Shown here in pieces: positions 61,655 through 64,000 of a stretch of 64,000 nt of DNA. Location of the stretch: NCBI RefSeq assembly GCF_014196495.1, contig NZ_JACIDT010000004.1, positions 124,001 to 188,000 of the forward strand, in the 5' to 3' direction. Both the position numbers and the translations under genes were made by a program. The notes below the pieces were generated by a model. The model was not told the origin of the DNA and searched no databases. It worked only from the letters and a program-made list of their open reading frames with translations. The stretch's first letter is position 1; each line of letters starts with the position of its first letter. The stretch is from Sphingobium jiangsuense (GTDB lineage Bacteria > Pseudomonadota > Alphaproteobacteria > Sphingomonadales > Sphingomonadaceae).

Positions 61655-62610
61655 GACTGTCTTCCCTCATTGAGACCCAGCCCGCGTCCCAGCGCGGCAA
61701 GGCGGCTCCTCTTGAAATCCTCGGCGACCGCGCTCGTCCCGACGTCGAAGCCGTGGAAGGCGCGCGGATAGACCTGCAACTGCGTCGGCACGCCCGCGGC
61801 GATCAGGCGCGTGGCATAATCGACATTCTCATAGACCAGCATGTCGAGCGCCGCCGCGCCGATATAGGTGGGCGGCAGGCCGGAAAGATCCTCCGCGCGG
61901 GCGGGCGAGGCATAGGCGGGAACGTCCGGCCCGCCCACCGCCTCCTCGCCGAGCAGCGACGCCCATCCGAAGGCGTTGCTTTCGCGGAACCAGGCGACCT
62001 TGCCGGTGACGCCATCGGGCGCGGCCTTCGCGCGGCGATCGTCCAGCATCGGATAGATCAGCGACTGGAAGGCCAGCGCAACCTCCCCCCTGTCGCGCGC
62101 CATCAGCGCCAGCGCCGCCGCCAGCGCGCCGCCCGCGCTGACGCCCTCCACCGCGATGCGCGCGGGATCGATGCCGAGCGCCGCCGCCTCGCGGTGCATC
62201 CAGAGCAGCGCGGCGTAGCAATCCTCGACCGGGCCGGGATAGCGGGTTTCGGGCGCCAGCCGGTAGTCGACCGAGACGATGACGATCCCCAGCTCGGCGA
62301 CGATGCGGCGGTTGAAGGGCTCGCCATTGTCCGCCGTGCCGCCGACGAAGCCGCCGCCATGGATGAACAGCAGCGCGGGCACGGCGCCCGCACGTGCTTC
62401 CGGCTCGTAGACGACCAGCCGCACGTCCGGCGCGCCATTGAGGCCGGGCGCGGAGCGTTCCGTCCGCCGCACGCCGTCATCGGTCGGGCGGACATAGGCG
62501 GCCCAGAGCGCGCGCATCGTCTCGCGGTCCTCCGCCAATGTCGCGGCGGCAAAGGGGCGCGTCGGCATCTTTTCCATCAGCGGCAGCAATTCGGGATCGA
62601 CCTCGGACAT
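61651..62610 (-). CDS. Alpha/beta-hydrolase, hormone-sensitive-lipase family
   Basis: 319 residues. IHGGGFVGGTA is the HGGG oxyanion motif, the nucleophile is in GVSAGGAL, and the C-terminal histidine lies in AFHGFDVG. It is a cytoplasmic esterase of family IV for short- or medium-chain esters or lactones. It overlaps the downstream SDR gene by four bases (ATGA) and follows another SDR by about 50 bases. Confidence 0.92.
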   Translation of the reverse strand: MSEVDPELLPLMEKMPTRPFAAATLAEDRETMRALWAAYVRPTDDGVRRTERSAPGLNGAPDVRLVVYEPEARAGAVPALLFIHGGGFVGGTADNGEPFNRRIVAELGIVIVSVDYRLAPETRYPGPVEDCYAALLWMHREAAALGIDPARIAVEGVSAGGALAAALALMARDRGEVALAFQSLIYPMLDDRRAKAAPDGVTGKVAWFRESNAFGWASLLGEEAVGGPDVPAYASPARAEDLSGLPPTYIGAAALDMLVYENVDYATRLIAAGVPTQLQVYPRAFHGFDVGTSAVAEDFKRSRLAALGRGLGLNEGRQS

Positions 62611-62661
62611 AGTCCCTCCTCTCCTCTGTTTCTTCTTCTGGCGGTCGCGGGTATCGCCACC

Positions 62662-63414
62662 CTAGGGCAGGCCACCGCAGACGGGGACGGTCACCCCGGT
62701 AACCATCGACGCGCCCGGCGAGGCCAGGAACAGCACCGCCGCCGCCACTTCCTCCGGCCGGGTCAGCCGGTCGGTGAACTGGTCCCTGCTGGTCACCGCA
62801 TGCTTCATCTCCTCGGTGAACCAGGCCTCGACCGTCGGCGTGGAGGTGAGGCCGGGCGCGACGCTGTTGACGCGGATATTGTCCGGCGCATGCGCCTTGG
62901 CGGCGAAGCGGGTCAGCTGCACCACGCCCGCCTTGGCTGCCGAATAGGCGGGCGATCCGCTGATCTGCGGGCTGATGCCCGCGGTCGAGGCCATGTTGAC
63001 GATGCAACCGCCGCCCGCCGCCTGCATCACCGGGATCTCATATTTCATCGAAAGCCAGGTGGCCTTGAGGCTGGTCGCCAATATCCAGTCCCATTTCTCC
63101 ACCGTGGTGGAAACGATCGTCGCTCCCACCTCGCCGCGCCCGACATTGTTGAACGCGATGTCCAGCCCGCCCAGCTCGGCGACCGTCCGCTCCACCATGC
63201 GCGAGACCTGCGCCTCTTCGGTCGCGTCCGTCGCGATGAAGATCGCCCGGCCGCCCGCCGCCTCTATCTCCCGCACGACGGCATCGCCATTGGCGGGGTC
63301 GAGATCGGCGATGGCGACCGCCGCGCCCGCCTGCGCGAAGGCGAGGGCCGAGGCGCGGCCGATGCCCGATGCGCCGCCCGTCACCAGCGCCACCTTGCCA
63401 TTGAGATCCGTCAT
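62662..63414 (-). CDS. Short-chain dehydrogenase/reductase
   Basis: 250 residues from the ATG at 63414 with GGGAGAG upstream. TGGASGIGRA, NNVGRGE in place of NNAG, the YSAAKAG catalytic site, and VTVPVCGGLP at the end mark a classical SDR of the cyclohexanol/3-ketoacyl reductase group. It is directly downstream of the PQQ dehydrogenase gene (13 bases) and likely cotranscribed with it. Confidence 0.91.
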   Translation of the reverse strand: MTDLNGKVALVTGGASGIGRASALAFAQAGAAVAIADLDPANGDAVVREIEAAGGRAIFIATDATEEAQVSRMVERTVAELGGLDIAFNNVGRGEVGATIVSTTVEKWDWILATSLKATWLSMKYEIPVMQAAGGGCIVNMASTAGISPQISGSPAYSAAKAGVVQLTRFAAKAHAPDNIRVNSVAPGLTSTPTVEAWFTEEMKHAVTSRDQFTDRLTRPEEVAAAVLFLASPGASMVTGVTVPVCGGLP

Positions 63415-63427
63415 GCTCCGCTCTCCC

Positions 63428-64000
63428 TCAATGCCGCAGTTCCTCGTCATGCGGCCCCTCCTTGACGCCCGACGCCGCCTTGCGGGAGGTGCGGACGATA
63501 TAGTGGCGCAGCGCCTCCAGCTCGGCCGGGCTCAGTTCCGCGAAGCCGGGCATGCCCTGCTGGCTCAAAATGCCGTCGTGCAGTACCTGCGCGAACACTT
63601 CGGCCGATTGCGGCACGGCGGATTCGCGCAGGTCCGGCGCCATGCCGCCCGCTTGCAGCGCGACGCCGTGGCAGCTGGTGCAGCGCGAGGCGCTGTAGAG
63701 CTTTTCGCCCTGATCGGCCTTGGCATTGTCGAGGACGAAGCCCGGATGGGTCATGAATTGCTTCTTCGCGGGCGGCGGCGCGGGCGGCAGAGCCGCCTTG
63801 CCGCCGATCGCGAAGGTCAGCACCCGGCGCGGCTGCGTGCGGTAATCCCAGGGCGAGCCGTCGACGATGCCGCGATAGCCGGCGAGGATGGTCACATATT
63901 GCCGACCGTCGACGCTGTAGGTCACCGGCTCGGACGACATGCCGGTCTGCGCGTCGAACGACCACAGGGTCTTGCCGTCGCGCGCGTCATAGGCGACGAA
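63428..64000 (-). CDS. PQQ-dependent alcohol dehydrogenase with cytochrome c domain (partial, C-terminal 190 residues)
   Basis: The gene runs off the right edge. The visible part has the last propeller blade (AYDARDGKTLWSFDAQTG, YVTILAGYRG) and then a fused haem domain with CTSCH and a distal Met in QQGMPGFAELSPAE. This is a type II quinohaemoprotein alcohol dehydrogenase, located in the periplasm, that oxidises an alcohol and passes electrons to the respiratory chain. The start and signal peptide lie outside. It heads the operon with two SDRs, an esterase and an MFS permease. Confidence 0.93.
   Translation of the reverse strand, partial: FVAYDARDGKTLWSFDAQTGMSSEPVTYSVDGRQYVTILAGYRGIVDGSPWDYRTQPRRVLTFAIGGKAALPPAPPPAKKQFMTHPGFVLDNAKADQGEKLYSASRCTSCHGVALQAGGMAPDLRESAVPQSAEVFAQVLHDGILSQQGMPGFAELSPAELEALRHYIVRTSRKAASGVKEGPHDEELRH

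Overview
The window is high-GC, densely coded bacterial DNA. It carries no rRNA, tRNA, CRISPR, phage or transposase genes. The gene content points to an alphaproteobacterium of the sphingomonad type (Sphingomonas, Rhizorhabdus, Sphingobium, Novosphingobium and relatives): two TonB-dependent receptors with the plug signature VVTAQR, an ECF sigma factor of FecI type, seven acyl-CoA dehydrogenases, four acyl-CoA ligases, many short-chain dehydrogenases (SDRs), a Rieske oxygenase and a PQQ/cytochrome c alcohol dehydrogenase. The organism assignment is inferred from these families, not from a marker gene.

Layout. At 1-9.2 kb: the end of an amidohydrolase, a TonB receptor, an MFS permease, a divergent CoA ligase/GMC oxidoreductase unit, and an SDR/Rieske oxygenase unit ending in a clear intrinsic terminator. 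At 9.5-19.2 kb: an acyl-CoA dehydrogenase with a lipocalin-like protein, an alpha/beta hydrolase, a TetR regulator, and a seven-gene minus-strand operon with three crotonases, a dienoyl-CoA-reductase-like SDR, a phosphotransferase, an HSD10-like SDR and an alpha-methylacyl-CoA racemase. At 19.3-23.6 kb: a five-gene operon of DUF35 protein, Ltp2-like thiolase, phosphotransferase, DUF6285 protein and acyl-CoA dehydrogenase. Its last three genes have the same order and families as lvaABC, the kinase route for 4-hydroxyacyl-CoA. At 24-34 kb: an SRPBCC protein, a repeat cluster, two conventional thiolases, a nitroreductase, an Old Yellow Enzyme, and two divergent CoA ligases. At 34-39 kb: SDR/GST/GlcG-HbpS-like/ALDH operon and a zinc alcohol dehydrogenase. 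At 39-49 kb: TonB receptor with a tyrosine phosphatase, a third phosphotransferase, a D-aminoacylase-like amidohydrolase, and a FadJ-type bifunctional enzyme with its acyl-CoA dehydrogenase. At 49-58 kb: four more acyl-CoA dehydrogenases, a nitronate monooxygenase and a ligase. At 58-64 kb: an SDR, an orphan ECF sigma factor, and an operon running PQQ alcohol dehydrogenase, SDR, esterase, MFE2-like SDR, MFS permease.

Together the genes describe uptake, activation to CoA thioesters, and beta-oxidation of branched, hydroxylated or alicyclic acyl chains (terpenoid, steroid side chain, lactone or similar). The true substrate cannot be read from the sequence.

Two signals cut across the gene list. 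First, a palindrome close to TTRATCGATYAA, embedded in a 20-bp dyad CTAKTTRATCGATYAAMTAG, recurs in the promoter gaps of most of the transcription units, which suggests a single dedicated regulon. The TetR protein at 12.1 kb, whose own promoter holds a weaker copy, is the natural candidate regulator. Second, two copies of one intergenic element (30607-30717 and 43737-43878) sit exactly between convergent genes. They share nearly identical inner cores but have outer arms that differ between copies while staying self-complementary within each copy.
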